Of a stretch of 64,000 nucleotides of DNA, positions 44,450-53,769 are shown piece after piece; the stretch's first letter is position 1; each line of letters opens with the position of its first letter. A model generated the notes under the pieces. The model was not told where the DNA came from and made no database searches. It saw only the letters and a list, made by a program, of their open reading frames with translations. Origin of the DNA: Phycisphaerae bacterium (GTDB lineage: Bacteria; Planctomycetota; Phycisphaerae; UBA1845; PWPN01); the NCBI GenBank assembly GCA_030372985.1, contig JAUCQB010000265.1:1-64000 (forward strand), given 5' to 3'. The translations under genes were made by a program, and so were the position numbers.

Positions 44450-45772
44450 CTATCCCGTGTACTCGGGTGAGGTGGACGGCCGGCCCTCGCGGACGCGACG
44501 CCCCGGAGGAAACGCCAGTTTCCTGACCACCCGCTGCTTGAGTTTGAGCCGCGAGCGAAGATTGTCCAGGGCGTTCATGAAATTGATGTACGAGTCGTAC
44601 GGCGAATCGTAGGGGTTGAAGTATCGGTGCACATCGCCGTCGGCGAAGTACTTCACACACATGTAGTAGAAATGATCCGAGCCCTGCATGATTCGCCAGT
44701 CGCGAAGAATGTTCGGATCGCCGGAAGCCTTGACGTCCTTCTCCAGCCGATACAACTCGTGCAGGGCGTTGGACTGCATGGCATTGCCCAGCCAGGCGGA
44801 GAGATCACGCTCGGTGTCCGCCCAACTGATCATGTGCGGCACGTCGTACACGCCGGAGACCGGATAGGTGTCGATCACCTCAGAGGGCGTCTTGAAGTTG
44901 TTCTCCCGGCACCTGAAGATCTCGTGAGGCAGGTGGTTGAGGAACTCAAAGATCCCCGTCTCGGCCCACTGGTGCTCGCCCAACGTCTCGTAATCCATGA
45001 ACAGGTTGACGGTGTGTCCGTGGTCGTTGAGCCGATTGATCCACACGGCGAATTTCTCGGCGGTCAGCGGCCATTCGGACCAGTGCCGGTTCGAGAAACG
45101 AAAAGCCACGTCGTCGCTGAGCCGGTAATTCTTGAGCAGGAGGGCGACCTGATCGGTGCTCGGCGGGCGGTACACGTAGTTCGGGGAACGATAGCCGAGC
45201 AGGTGATCGGCCCCTTCGCAGATGACGCCCTTGAAGCCCATTTCCGCGACGTATGCCCCGAGATCGTTGTTGTAGATCAGCTCGGTGTTGCGGAAGACCT
45301 GCGGTCTGCTGCCGAAAAGCTCGCTGATGCGGTCCTGGTGCATCGCCACCTGCTCGGCGAACTCCTCCCTCGAATAGAGAAAACTCAGCGTGTGGTAATA
45401 GGTTTCGGCGAGGAACTCGACGCAACCGGTCTCGGCAAGCCGCTGGAAGACGTCGAGGACCTCGGGGGCATACCGCTCGAACTGCTCGAGGATCACGCCG
45501 CTCAGCGAATAGGCGACCTTGAAATGGCCCTCGTAGCGACGCACGAGGTCGAGAATCAGCCGCGTGGCCGGCAGATAACATTTGGCCGCCACCTTGCGGC
45601 AGACTTCCTCGTTCTTGGCGTCGTCAAAGTAATGGCAGTCGGTATCGAAGATGCTGTAACGACGTAACCGGAACGGCTGATGCACCTGGAAGTAAAAACA
45701 TACCGATGGCACTGGCACACCTCTGGCCACGCACGGCCGGGACTGAGCGGGACAGATTCGCGTCTGCGACAA
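44450..45772 (-). CDS. Glycoside hydrolase family 57 (alpha-amylase-like)
   Basis: The product has 440 residues. The family start VCFYFQVHQPFRLR is followed by the GH57 catalytic positions: Glu164 in FRNTELIY (nucleophile) and Asp260 in FMDYETLGEHQ (acid/base). GH57 enzymes act on alpha-1,4 glucans, either cutting or transferring chains, in the cytoplasm. The first ~20 residues look unconserved, and an internal GTG (residue 19 or 21) may be the real start. A -10-like TATAAT lies ~143 bp upstream. It is placed between two RTX genes, but no link between them is evident. Confidence 0.88.
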   Translation of the reverse strand: MSQTRICPAQSRPCVARGVPVPSVCFYFQVHQPFRLRRYSIFDTDCHYFDDAKNEEVCRKVAAKCYLPATRLILDLVRRYEGHFKVAYSLSGVILEQFERYAPEVLDVFQRLAETGCVEFLAETYYHTLSFLYSREEFAEQVAMHQDRISELFGSRPQVFRNTELIYNNDLGAYVAEMGFKGVICEGADHLLGYRSPNYVYRPPSTDQVALLLKNYRLSDDVAFRFSNRHWSEWPLTAEKFAVWINRLNDHGHTVNLFMDYETLGEHQWAETGIFEFLNHLPHEIFRCRENNFKTPSEVIDTYPVSGVYDVPHMISWADTERDLSAWLGNAMQSNALHELYRLEKDVKASGDPNILRDWRIMQGSDHFYYMCVKYFADGDVHRYFNPYDSPYDSYINFMNALDNLRSRLKLKQRVVRKLAFPPGRRVREGRPSTSPEYTG

Positions 45773-45914
45773 GGCGGCCCGTCAGCGAACGCATCGTCCC
45801 AGGAACCACGGTCCTCCGGCACGATCACCACCGGCGGCGACCCGCACCGAAAGACGGTCAACCGCTCGACAACCGCTGCTTCATCGCCCCCCCTGCATGG
45901 AGACCAACGATGAC

Positions 45915-45927
45915 ATTATAACTCCTC
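45915..45927 (-). promoter_or_regulatory. -10-like site, GAGGAGTTATAAT
   Basis: On the minus strand TATAAT (45920-45915) is preceded by GAGGAGT. The same 13-base word with one change occurs before the sulfatase gene at 58508-58520. The -35 region (TGTCCC at 17 bases) is poor. It may serve the GH57 gene. Confidence 0.35.
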
Positions 45928-45983
45928 GCGGGATAAAGGGACAGTGGGAACGCCAGGCTGTGGCCCCGGCAAGGTAAGAATAA

Positions 45984-46012
45984 GCTCGACCGGGTGGGAT
46001 CCCCGGTCGAGC
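45984..46012 (-). terminator. Rho-independent terminator of the large RTX gene
   Basis: GCTCGACCGGG (45984-45994) and CCCGGTCGAGC (46002-46012) pair perfectly over 11 bp. On the minus strand they are followed by TTATTCTTACC. It lies 53 bp past the stop at 46066. Confidence 0.8.
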
Positions 46013-46065
46013 ATTGTTTCCTCTCTGTTCGAAAGGCCGGACGGTCTGACAGATCAACGGGTCAC

Positions 46066-49000
46066 TTACCACTCCCGCCGCTTCATCACCGCCAGCATGA
46101 GCAGCCCGGCCATGACGAGCGTCAGATTGGCACCCGCTCCGCAGATGGGCAATCGCCAGCGCAGCGGCGAGCCCGAATCCGAATCGTCAACGGCGTTCTG
46201 ATCGCCGTCGTCGCCGGCCGGATCCTCATGATCGGTGTCACCCGGATCTGTGTCTGTACCGGGATCGGTGTCGGGGGGGTCGGTGGGCTCGCCGCCCGCG
46301 TCATCCGGCGTGATCGGGTTGCCGTTGTCGCCGAGAACAGTCACGACGACCGCGTCAACGGCGGTCGAGCCGATGCTGTCGGTCACGGTCAGAACATAGG
46401 TCGTGGTCTCGGTCGGGGCCACCGTGATCGCCGGGATGTTCTTGGCGGTCAGGAACCCGCCGTCACCAGTTCCTTGGACTTGCCAGGAGTACGTATACGG
46501 GGCCAGACCTCCGGTGATCGTCGGCTTGAGAGTAAGCTGCTGCCCGAGCGAAATGGTCCGGTCCACGCCGGCGAGCACGCTGAACGCCGCCGCGACTTTC
46601 ACCTTGACAAAGGCCACCTTGACGGTGCCCTTGGAATCCGTCACCGTCACCCGGTACGACGTGTCGCGAACGGGCGAAGCGATGGCCGTTTGGATCTGGT
46701 TCGCCTGGAACGAACTCGGGGTGTAGGTCAGGATGGTCACCGTTCGGTCTGCGTTCTGGACATCGATGTCCGTCGTCGGATCCCACTTGGCGGTATAGGG
46801 CGGGACGCCGCCACTGGCCGAGAATCGCAATTCGACCTGCCCGCCGGGCTCGCTGACCTTCAACTCGCCCTGGACTCCCAGGATGATCTGGAGTTGAGGA
46901 GCGGGAACGGTCCCGCCGCCGGTGCCGCCGGTGTCGGCCTCGAGGGTGATCGGCCCGGCCGGCCCGAGCACCAGTTCAATGCCCGGCAACATATCAGTGC
47001 CGTCTTGGCCGTCGTTGCTGACGAAATACACGCCCGTGTCCGGGTCTTGCGATACGGTGAACTCGGCCGGATCGACACACGGAATGGCATACGTGTCACA
47101 CTCATAGGAGGCCGTGTCCTGGCCCAAGCCGCCCGTCAGCGTGTCATTGCCCGGACCGCCCGCGAGGATGTCATCACCGTTCAGGCCGTAGATAAGATTG
47201 TCCGACTGATTGCCGATCAATACGTCACCCTGGCCGGTCGAACCCATCCAGCGGGAGCCGATCAGGTTCTCGAAGCCCAGGAGCGTATCCGATCCCCCGG
47301 CGCCAGGAATTTGCGGCTGAGTGTCTGCCAGGCTGATCGTGACCGGCCCGTTGACGTGGGAGTACGCAAGGAAATCACCCTTGCCCAGATACGTCTGGTC
47401 CCCGCCCTGGAGGTAGTCGTCGCCCTTGCCGGACTCAATCAGGTCGTCGCCCGGCTCGATGGCGCCCAGATCCGTGGGAAGGAATCGGATCGCGAGCTGG
47501 CTCGCCGGATCGCCGCTGCCCGGGCCATCTCCGAAGATGATGTTGTCGTACAAAATGGGGTTGGACGCGGTCGGCAGCCGGTTCTCATTGGGCTCATTTG
47601 GATTATACACCGAATCGCCGCTGACCAGAATGTCGTTGCCGCTCCAGCCGATCAGCATGTTCGGCTTGGACTTGCCAGGCTCCTGCTTGTGGCCAAAGAT
47701 CACGTCGTCGCCGGAAGTACCCAGAACGATCTCGAGGCGGTCGAGAGACTCGTTGAAATACGGCGTCGACGTTGAATCGGCGGGACTATTGATGATGGTA
47801 TCCAGCGAGCGCGACGTCGGTGGGATCGGCGGGGTCGAGAACCCGACTCCTGGGTCGCCGCCGTCCACCGCCGTGTCGGGACACACCACGGTGTTGAGGT
47901 TCGTACAGGGAGCCAGGGGCAGCGGCGTCAGGGCCGTGGGCAGCGCCGGCAGGACGGACAGATCATCGGCCAATTCCTGCTCGAACGTCGCCAGGTTCAC
48001 CGAAGTCTTGCGCAGGTTCACCACCACCGGCGTGACCGCCGCGGGCGAGCCCACCGAGACCGAGGGAATGAAGTCCGAATAATCGAGCACATCCACATCG
48101 AAGCCGCCGGAGAGGGTATCGGCGCCAGGTCCGCCGCGGACCAGGTCATCGCCGCCGTCGCCATAGAGCTTGTCGTTGCCCCACTCACCGAACAGGTAGT
48201 CGTTTCCACCGGCGATCGCGTGCTCAGCCTTGAGCTCGAGGCCCAGGCCCATCAGCCGGCCCGCAACGATCGCCGCGACATCCGGGTCGTTGCCGTCCGG
48301 GTCGCAATGCATGTCGGTGTCGCCGCAGATAATGTCGTTGCCCAAGCCACCGACGACCAGGTCCTCGCCGCCCCGGCCCATGACGATGTCGTTTCCGAGC
48401 CGGCCGAGCAGGATGTTCACGAAATTGCCATAATAGAAGTAGTTGGCGTAACGGCCGGCGTACAGATCCTTGTACGAGTACACCCAGTTCGGCTCATAGA
48501 AGTAGGCGCCGCTGGAAGCCAGAGCCTCGGCCACCTGGACCATCTGAAGGGTCTCGCTCGTACCGATGATCACATCGTTGAAATCCGAGCCGAGGACGTT
48601 CTCGATACCGTAGATGTAGTCGTATCCGGTGCTGAAGCCGAACATCATCGGATCGCCATCGTCGTAGGCCGTGCCCTCAATGTCCCGGAAGGCCGTCGCC
48701 TCGGTATTGCCGCCCAGCATGACCACCACGCCCGAATGGTACCACTGGGACGCGCTGGAGTAATCCAGCGTGTCGCGAGGGCTGAAGTCCTTGTAATCGA
48801 AGTAAATGCCGTCATTGCCGCCGTAGATTTCGTCGATACCGGCATTGCCCTGGATAACGTCGTCGTCGGGCCCGCCCACCAGGTAATCGTCGCCCGCGCC
48901 GCCGTAGATCTCGTCGTCGCCCTCCTGGCCAAAGATGTAGTCGTCGTATATGGCGAGCGTGGCGGGTGCAACGGGATCAATGTCCCAGATTCCATCGGGA

Positions 49001-51156
49001 CCGATGTAGTCGTAGTCGAAGTCGCCATAAATGACGTCATTCCAGATCATGCTCTCATACCAGAGATCCGTATCCGGGGCGACCTCTCTTCCGTTCTCGA
49101 AATCACCGTAGATCACGTCAATGCCGCCGCAGCCATAAATCACATCCAACATGGGTCCGCCGGCGATGCTGTCGTTTCCGGCGGCCAAGGAGTCCGGGAA
49201 AAATGGCGGTTTGCCGGTCGGGATGTGGAGGTCACCCCAGATGTAATCACTGCCGGAGGTATCGATGGAGTTCTCGCTGTCAGCCGGATCCGGATAGCTG
49301 CCGTCGCCGTAGAGTTCGTCAGGGCCGGCGCCGCCGACCACGTAATCAGTTCCAGGCCCGCCCCAGATCTTGTCCGAGCCGATGGCGAACGCCCAACTGG
49401 TCGGCGGAACCATCTGAGTGATCTCGCCCGTGTCGGGATCACGCAGCACCCGCCGGACGATCTCGGCGATACCCAGGATCTCGATGTTCTGGGGCATCGT
49501 CGGGTCAAAGGGGTTGGGCTCGCCCAGCTCGAAGTCCGGTATCCGGTTGCCGTTGGTGTCAAAAGGCGTCGGGGCATTGGGCCCATAGCCAAGCAGCTCG
49601 TCGCCGTCGCCAAACAGATAGTCCAGCGATGTATAACCGTAGATTTCGTCGTTACCGTCCCCACCCAGGACCAGATCCGCATCGTTCACCCAGTCGCCGT
49701 CCAGGCAACTGGCCGCTTCTCCCTCATCGGTTTCCGCTCCGCAGGAGCGAATCGTATCATTGCCCTCGTTGCCGAAGATGATGTCCGCCCGACGGCCCGT
49801 CAGGATGGTGTCATTGTGAGCCATGGCCAGAACAACGGTGCTGCTGTCGGCATTGCCGGTGATGGTGTCGGGATTGTTGGTGGTGCGAACGGCGCTGAAA
49901 CGCCCCAGCGTGTCCTCGTCGCCGTGGGTGTCGTTGGCTGTGCCTTCGGGGAGGTTCACGGTCACGCCTTCGCCGCCGCCGTCGCGCAGGTAGTCGAGCA
50001 GGTCGAACTCGCCGCCGCCGCCGGTGAGCGTGTCGCCGCCCGGCCCGCCGGTGATGATGTCATTGTCGCCGCCGCCGGAGACATCGTCGTCACCGGGACC
50101 GCCGAACACGTAATCGAATCCCCCCTGGCCGTTGATCGTGTCGTTGCCGGCTCCGCCGCTGATGAAGTCGTTGCCCTCTCCACCTCTGAGAATGTCATCG
50201 TCCGCATCGCCGAAGATCACGTCACTGAAGAAATCCCTGACCCCCGGCACGTCCAGCGGCCGGTTCTTCGGTGCCAGCAGGCACTCGGCGGGCGATTCAT
50301 CGCCGCCGCTGATAAAGTCGCTGCCCGAACCGCCGTAGATGGTGTCGTTGCCCGGCCCGCCGTCGATGGGAATCTCGTCTGCAGGGTCGCCGTCATCGCC
50401 GTCGCCGGCATCGATGAAGTCATTGCCCGCACCGCCCCAGATCAGGTCGTCGTCGTCCTCGCCATACAGCGTGTCATCGCCGTCCTCGCCGTCGATCTGG
50501 TCCGCGCCTTCGTTGCCGCGAGCCTCGTCGTCGTCGTAGCCGCAGAAAATCACATCATCCCCGGCTCCGCCGGTGATCACGTCGGCGTCGGTGATCGTCG
50601 GATCCAGGCCCATCGGTGGTCCGCCGACGATCAGGTCGTTGCCTGGCCCGCCGGTCAGCGTGTCGTCGCCCGTGCCGCCGTCAATGTCCAGAAGCAACGA
50701 CTCATCCTCGATTTCGCTGCAATCGACCTGGTCATTTCCTTCGAGCGCATCAACATAAGCGGTCTCGATGCCCTCTCGCACCACATAGCAGGACCAGGCA
50801 TTGCCCTGATCGTCGGCGTAATCGACCCAGATACCCTCGACTGAATCGAGCGTGTCATCCGTCGGGTCGGCGGGCGTTCCGTTGTCGTTGAGCACGTTGG
50901 CATCAGCGATGCGGATCGCGATCGTGTCATCTCCGGTGGTGCCCGTGACGAACACCTCGGTCGCGGTGACGGCGACCTCGGTCGGATGGTTGGTTATGCA
51001 GTCAGGGTCAGGGGCTTGCGCATAGGCTGTCGTGGCGTTCAAGCCGCACAACAGGACCGCGAACAGCAGCGCGCCTGCGACGAGGCCGGCCCCTCTCCGG
51101 GCAGCCAGCGCTGGACCCAAGACCCTCTCAGTGCGCTTGTGATCAATTCGCATCAT
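46066..51156 (-). CDS. Giant RTX-repeat surface protein with C-terminal membrane tail
   Basis: The product has 1,696 residues from the ATG at 51156 or 51153. A Sec signal ends near ATTAYAQA. Dozens of calcium-binding G-G-x-G-x-D-x-U repeats span ~110-1,300 (GGTGDDTLTGG, GGAGDDVIFCG, GGDGNDEIYGY), interrupted by less regular segments. Two Ig/PKD-like domains follow (~1,440-1,610), then a linker rich in Asp, Pro and Thr. The end is a single helix with a Cys just before it and a basic tail (CGAGANLTL, then VMKRREW). The arrangement suggests a cell-wall-sorted adhesin or S-layer component. The last part resembles MYXO-CTERM-like sorting tails. Confidence 0.85.
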   Translation of the reverse strand: MMRIDHKRTERVLGPALAARRGAGLVAGALLFAVLLCGLNATTAYAQAPDPDCITNHPTEVAVTATEVFVTGTTGDDTIAIRIADANVLNDNGTPADPTDDTLDSVEGIWVDYADDQGNAWSCYVVREGIETAYVDALEGNDQVDCSEIEDESLLLDIDGGTGDDTLTGGPGNDLIVGGPPMGLDPTITDADVITGGAGDDVIFCGYDDDEARGNEGADQIDGEDGDDTLYGEDDDDLIWGGAGNDFIDAGDGDDGDPADEIPIDGGPGNDTIYGGSGSDFISGGDESPAECLLAPKNRPLDVPGVRDFFSDVIFGDADDDILRGGEGNDFISGGAGNDTINGQGGFDYVFGGPGDDDVSGGGDNDIITGGPGGDTLTGGGGEFDLLDYLRDGGGEGVTVNLPEGTANDTHGDEDTLGRFSAVRTTNNPDTITGNADSSTVVLAMAHNDTILTGRRADIIFGNEGNDTIRSCGAETDEGEAASCLDGDWVNDADLVLGGDGNDEIYGYTSLDYLFGDGDELLGYGPNAPTPFDTNGNRIPDFELGEPNPFDPTMPQNIEILGIAEIVRRVLRDPDTGEITQMVPPTSWAFAIGSDKIWGGPGTDYVVGGAGPDELYGDGSYPDPADSENSIDTSGSDYIWGDLHIPTGKPPFFPDSLAAGNDSIAGGPMLDVIYGCGGIDVIYGDFENGREVAPDTDLWYESMIWNDVIYGDFDYDYIGPDGIWDIDPVAPATLAIYDDYIFGQEGDDEIYGGAGDDYLVGGPDDDVIQGNAGIDEIYGGNDGIYFDYKDFSPRDTLDYSSASQWYHSGVVVMLGGNTEATAFRDIEGTAYDDGDPMMFGFSTGYDYIYGIENVLGSDFNDVIIGTSETLQMVQVAEALASSGAYFYEPNWVYSYKDLYAGRYANYFYYGNFVNILLGRLGNDIVMGRGGEDLVVGGLGNDIICGDTDMHCDPDGNDPDVAAIVAGRLMGLGLELKAEHAIAGGNDYLFGEWGNDKLYGDGGDDLVRGGPGADTLSGGFDVDVLDYSDFIPSVSVGSPAAVTPVVVNLRKTSVNLATFEQELADDLSVLPALPTALTPLPLAPCTNLNTVVCPDTAVDGGDPGVGFSTPPIPPTSRSLDTIINSPADSTSTPYFNESLDRLEIVLGTSGDDVIFGHKQEPGKSKPNMLIGWSGNDILVSGDSVYNPNEPNENRLPTASNPILYDNIIFGDGPGSGDPASQLAIRFLPTDLGAIEPGDDLIESGKGDDYLQGGDQTYLGKGDFLAYSHVNGPVTISLADTQPQIPGAGGSDTLLGFENLIGSRWMGSTGQGDVLIGNQSDNLIYGLNGDDILAGGPGNDTLTGGLGQDTASYECDTYAIPCVDPAEFTVSQDPDTGVYFVSNDGQDGTDMLPGIELVLGPAGPITLEADTGGTGGGTVPAPQLQIILGVQGELKVSEPGGQVELRFSASGGVPPYTAKWDPTTDIDVQNADRTVTILTYTPSSFQANQIQTAIASPVRDTSYRVTVTDSKGTVKVAFVKVKVAAAFSVLAGVDRTISLGQQLTLKPTITGGLAPYTYSWQVQGTGDGGFLTAKNIPAITVAPTETTTYVLTVTDSIGSTAVDAVVVTVLGDNGNPITPDDAGGEPTDPPDTDPGTDTDPGDTDHEDPAGDDGDQNAVDDSDSGSPLRWRLPICGAGANLTLVMAGLLMLAVMKRREW

Positions 51157-51660
51157 GGGAATGAACCTTATCACTTTGGATAGCAAGTACTTAAAGCAAC
51201 CGCTTCTCCACCGGCGCCGGGGCCTCGGTCTCCGAAGGAAAGGTTTCCCCCACGCCGAGGTCGCAGCCCACACGCAACCGACTATGGTATGGTAACCGGC
51301 CACAAATGTCTCGCCAATGGCCCGACTTCGGGCTGCTCACCGGTCATCCAACTCCTCCCGCCGCAAGTGTTGCATCACAAGCAGCGAAGAAGGCTGTCGC
51401 TGCCTCGCCCCCACCGCCGTTATCGGGCCATCTGCTCGCCTTGCGTTGTGAGAACCGTCGGTGGGCATCGCGGGCACCAGGCGGCCCGGCAATGCATGCG
51501 CACGGCCCCGTCCGCGCGGAAGACAAGCAGCGTGTTCGGGAGTCGCCCTCCCCCTCCGATGACGGGGCAGGCAACGCGCTTGCCTGGGTCGCACGCGTGC
51601 AACCCGTGGCAGGTCTCCCCCTCCGGCCTCATCAGGGCAGTTACCGGTCTTGCAGGGTCT
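51157..51660. other. Intergenic region, no gene
   Basis: It separates the RTX gene start from the end of a hydrolase gene on the same strand. The first 130 bp are AT-richer than the surroundings (e.g. CTTTAAGTACTTGC on minus) and probably hold the RTX promoter. Frames in both directions are Arg-rich and unconvincing. Confidence 0.4.
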
Positions 51661-52860
51661 TTACAGATCTGCCGACCGGCTTGCCTGCCTATTACTTTTG
51701 TTGCTCGCTCGACGCCTGCGGTCAAGCCTCTCAAACACATTCTGTTGTGCATCCGTGTCGGAGAGGCCTCTCGGACGACGTCCGGAATGCGAACCGGACG
51801 CGAGCATGCGCTCCACCGCCTGCTCGGCGCCGTCGCCGGCCAGGTAGTGGTTGAAGAAGGCCACCGTTCGTGCCGCGTACAGCTCCGGACGGAGAACGGC
51901 CGATTGGTTGTGCTTGGCGCCGGGCACGACCCACAGGAATTTCGGACCCGGGGCCATTTCGTAGAGCATTTGAGACTGCTCCACGGGAATGTAGCCATCA
52001 CGCTCGCCGTGGATAAAGAGGATGGGCCGCGGACCTTCCATGCGAGCCAGAGCTTTTCGGACGGAGGGGAAGGTGCAGTTCAGCCGCTTTCGGCACTCGC
52101 AGAACAGCAGCCAGCGGAGGAACCGCCAGAACTGCGGCGGATAATTCTCGTAGACAAATCGGACCTTGGCGAAAATGTACGCCCAGCGCTTCATCAGGTA
52201 TTCGAGCGTGGTATCGGAGCTGAACGCCCCGTCGGTGATGATCGCCTTGACCATCTGATTGTTCTGAGCGGCCAGGATGGCCGCGCCGGCTCCGCGCGAG
52301 ATGCCGAATAAGCCCACTTCCGACGGAAGCCCTCGGCTCTCCAGCCAGTCCTCGACGTAAGCGAGGGCCCCCAGCATGTCGTTCAGCTCGTGATTGGTCG
52401 GCCACTGCCGGGGCTGGTAGCCCGGCTGCAGGCTGGACTCGCCGTGACCCCGGAAATCGAAGCTGAACACGTTGTAACCCGCTTCGAGGAGCGGACGGCA
52501 ATACCGCGCGCAACTGTACATATCGCTGGAAAACTCATGGGCGAAAATCACCATGCCCTTGGGGCTTCCGCCGTGATCGCCAAACAGGAACATGCCGCAA
52601 AGATGGATATTGTCGAACGCCCGGAAGACCACCCGCTCGCCGTCAAGCCGTTCAAAATCGCACGGTCCCATCGCCAGGGGCGGCGGGGTGTCGCGAATGA
52701 TGTTAAACATGATCTTGACGTATTTTCGAAGAATCAGCCAGCAGATGAGAAGCAGGGAGGCGAGGGTCAGCAGAATCGAGACAAGGGCCCAGTTGCGCGC
52801 CAGGTAGTCCCACCACGCACCGGCCAACACTCCTGATTCAGCCAACAAGATGAAGCCCAT
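51661..52860 (-). CDS. Membrane-anchored alpha/beta hydrolase
   Basis: The product has 399 residues from the ATG at 52860. A single helix (WALVSILLTLASLLLICWLIL) anchors the N-terminus. The hydrolase part has VIFAHEFSSDMYS, then FDFRGHGESS, the nucleophile GISRGAG (Ser ~188), Asp in IHGERDGYIP and His in GAKHNQS, so the triad looks complete. It resembles serine aminopeptidase/BAAT-like hydrolases (Hydrolase_4). The substrate is unknown. The C-terminal ~40 residues are Arg/Ser-rich and may extend past the real fold. Confidence 0.85.
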   Translation of the reverse strand: MGFILLAESGVLAGAWWDYLARNWALVSILLTLASLLLICWLILRKYVKIMFNIIRDTPPPLAMGPCDFERLDGERVVFRAFDNIHLCGMFLFGDHGGSPKGMVIFAHEFSSDMYSCARYCRPLLEAGYNVFSFDFRGHGESSLQPGYQPRQWPTNHELNDMLGALAYVEDWLESRGLPSEVGLFGISRGAGAAILAAQNNQMVKAIITDGAFSSDTTLEYLMKRWAYIFAKVRFVYENYPPQFWRFLRWLLFCECRKRLNCTFPSVRKALARMEGPRPILFIHGERDGYIPVEQSQMLYEMAPGPKFLWVVPGAKHNQSAVLRPELYAARTVAFFNHYLAGDGAEQAVERMLASGSHSGRRPRGLSDTDAQQNVFERLDRRRRASNKSNRQASRSADL

Positions 52861-53005
52861 CCTCAGCTTCGCGGCCCTGCGGCAACCGCGCCACCACGCC
52901 GACGGTATGGTAAGCCCAGGGAACCGCATCGATCAAGCCTGCAAAGTCCCCTGCCAACCTGCCCGGGGGAATGAGTGACCCGGTCGCGGCGACCGTCCCG
53001 CCACC

Positions 53006-53042
53006 AAAAAGAAAACACCGGGAGTCCGAAGACAACCCGGTG
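53006..53042 (-). terminator. Strong terminator with no recognised gene in front
   Basis: CACCGGG (53016-53022) and CCCGGTG (53036-53042) form a 7-bp stem around 13 bases. On the minus strand TTTTCTTTTT (53015-53006) follows immediately. This is a textbook terminator for a minus-strand transcript coming from 53043-53769, where no confident gene is seen. Confidence 0.65.
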
Positions 53043-53769
53043 CTTTCCGGAGGGGAAAAGCACTATGAACTCCGCCCGCAGGCGGTCATTCGCATCCTTA
53101 ACCACAGATGACCACGGAGATCGCGGCCTGGAACCCGCCGCATTGAGAAGGCCCGAAGGCTCCTGCCCTTGGAGCCACTCTCTCTCCGAACTTCTGTGCA
53201 ACTAACCCATAAGAGTAACGCAACTTGGTGAAACTGGCAAGTGGAAAATCACAATTCCGTCAGAAACGCAGTCGAACCGCCTTGTGACGCCTATTCGCCA
53301 TAGCGCAAGTTGCTGCTGTTAAAGATTTTATGACTGATTAAACCGGTTCTGCGATCGCCAGAGGAATTGATGCAATTTCATCGCTTGGGTTCTGCACCCA
53401 CCTGTCTGGCCGTGTGTTCTCCAAAAACCGCTCTTCAACTTGCCATGGATCGAGACTACCGGGCGAGAAAACCTCGTAAGCCGAACCCGGATGCCAACCC
53501 GGCATGGCACGGTCCCAAGGACTTGATTCAGCGGCGTTTGTGGATGCGAGCGAGCGTTTGCTGGACCAATTGCTGCCAGTGTGGCACCGGAGGCATTCCT
53601 GGCCCGGTTCTATCGGGTGACGCGCAAAGTCCATCATCAACACAAGTTACGGGAATTGCCATCGTTGGCACGGCCATTGCTACATCTCGATGTGACAAGT
53701 TGAGATTGAAGGCACCTGCAACAACAGGTGCGAAGGCACATGATCGGGGCGAGCCCCAGGAGGTCTGTG
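53043..53769. other. Intergenic region with possible decayed coding sequence
   Basis: No intact gene is accepted. A minus-strand frame (53643-53338, 101 codons) contains ECLRCHTG but no family. On plus, at 53529-53700, two neighbouring frames read ERLLDQLLPV and AFLARFYRVTRKVHHQHKL, as if one frame had slipped. A hairpin GCACCTG/CAGGTGC (53712-53731) and a GGGG-CGAG-CCCC stem lie in the leader before Hsp20. Confidence 0.35.

Noticed and set aside
43598..44470. A 290-codon plus-strand frame in the 912-bp gap
   Set aside because: It is Arg/Ser/Pro-rich, has no start site and no family. Both neighbours are on the other strand.
48220..50844. An 874-codon plus-strand open frame in the RTX gene
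   Set aside because: It mirrors the regular RTX repeats of the minus strand (V/A/I-rich antisense of GGxGxD repeats) and has no ribosome site.
46066..51156. The repetitive RTX DNA as a CRISPR or tandem-repeat array
   Set aside because: The repeats are degenerate, in frame and code for calcium-binding motifs; no constant repeat/spacer structure exists.
53338..53643. A 101-codon minus-strand frame as a gene
   Set aside because: No ribosome site, no family, and composition unlike neighbours. It is mentioned only because of the terminator downstream.
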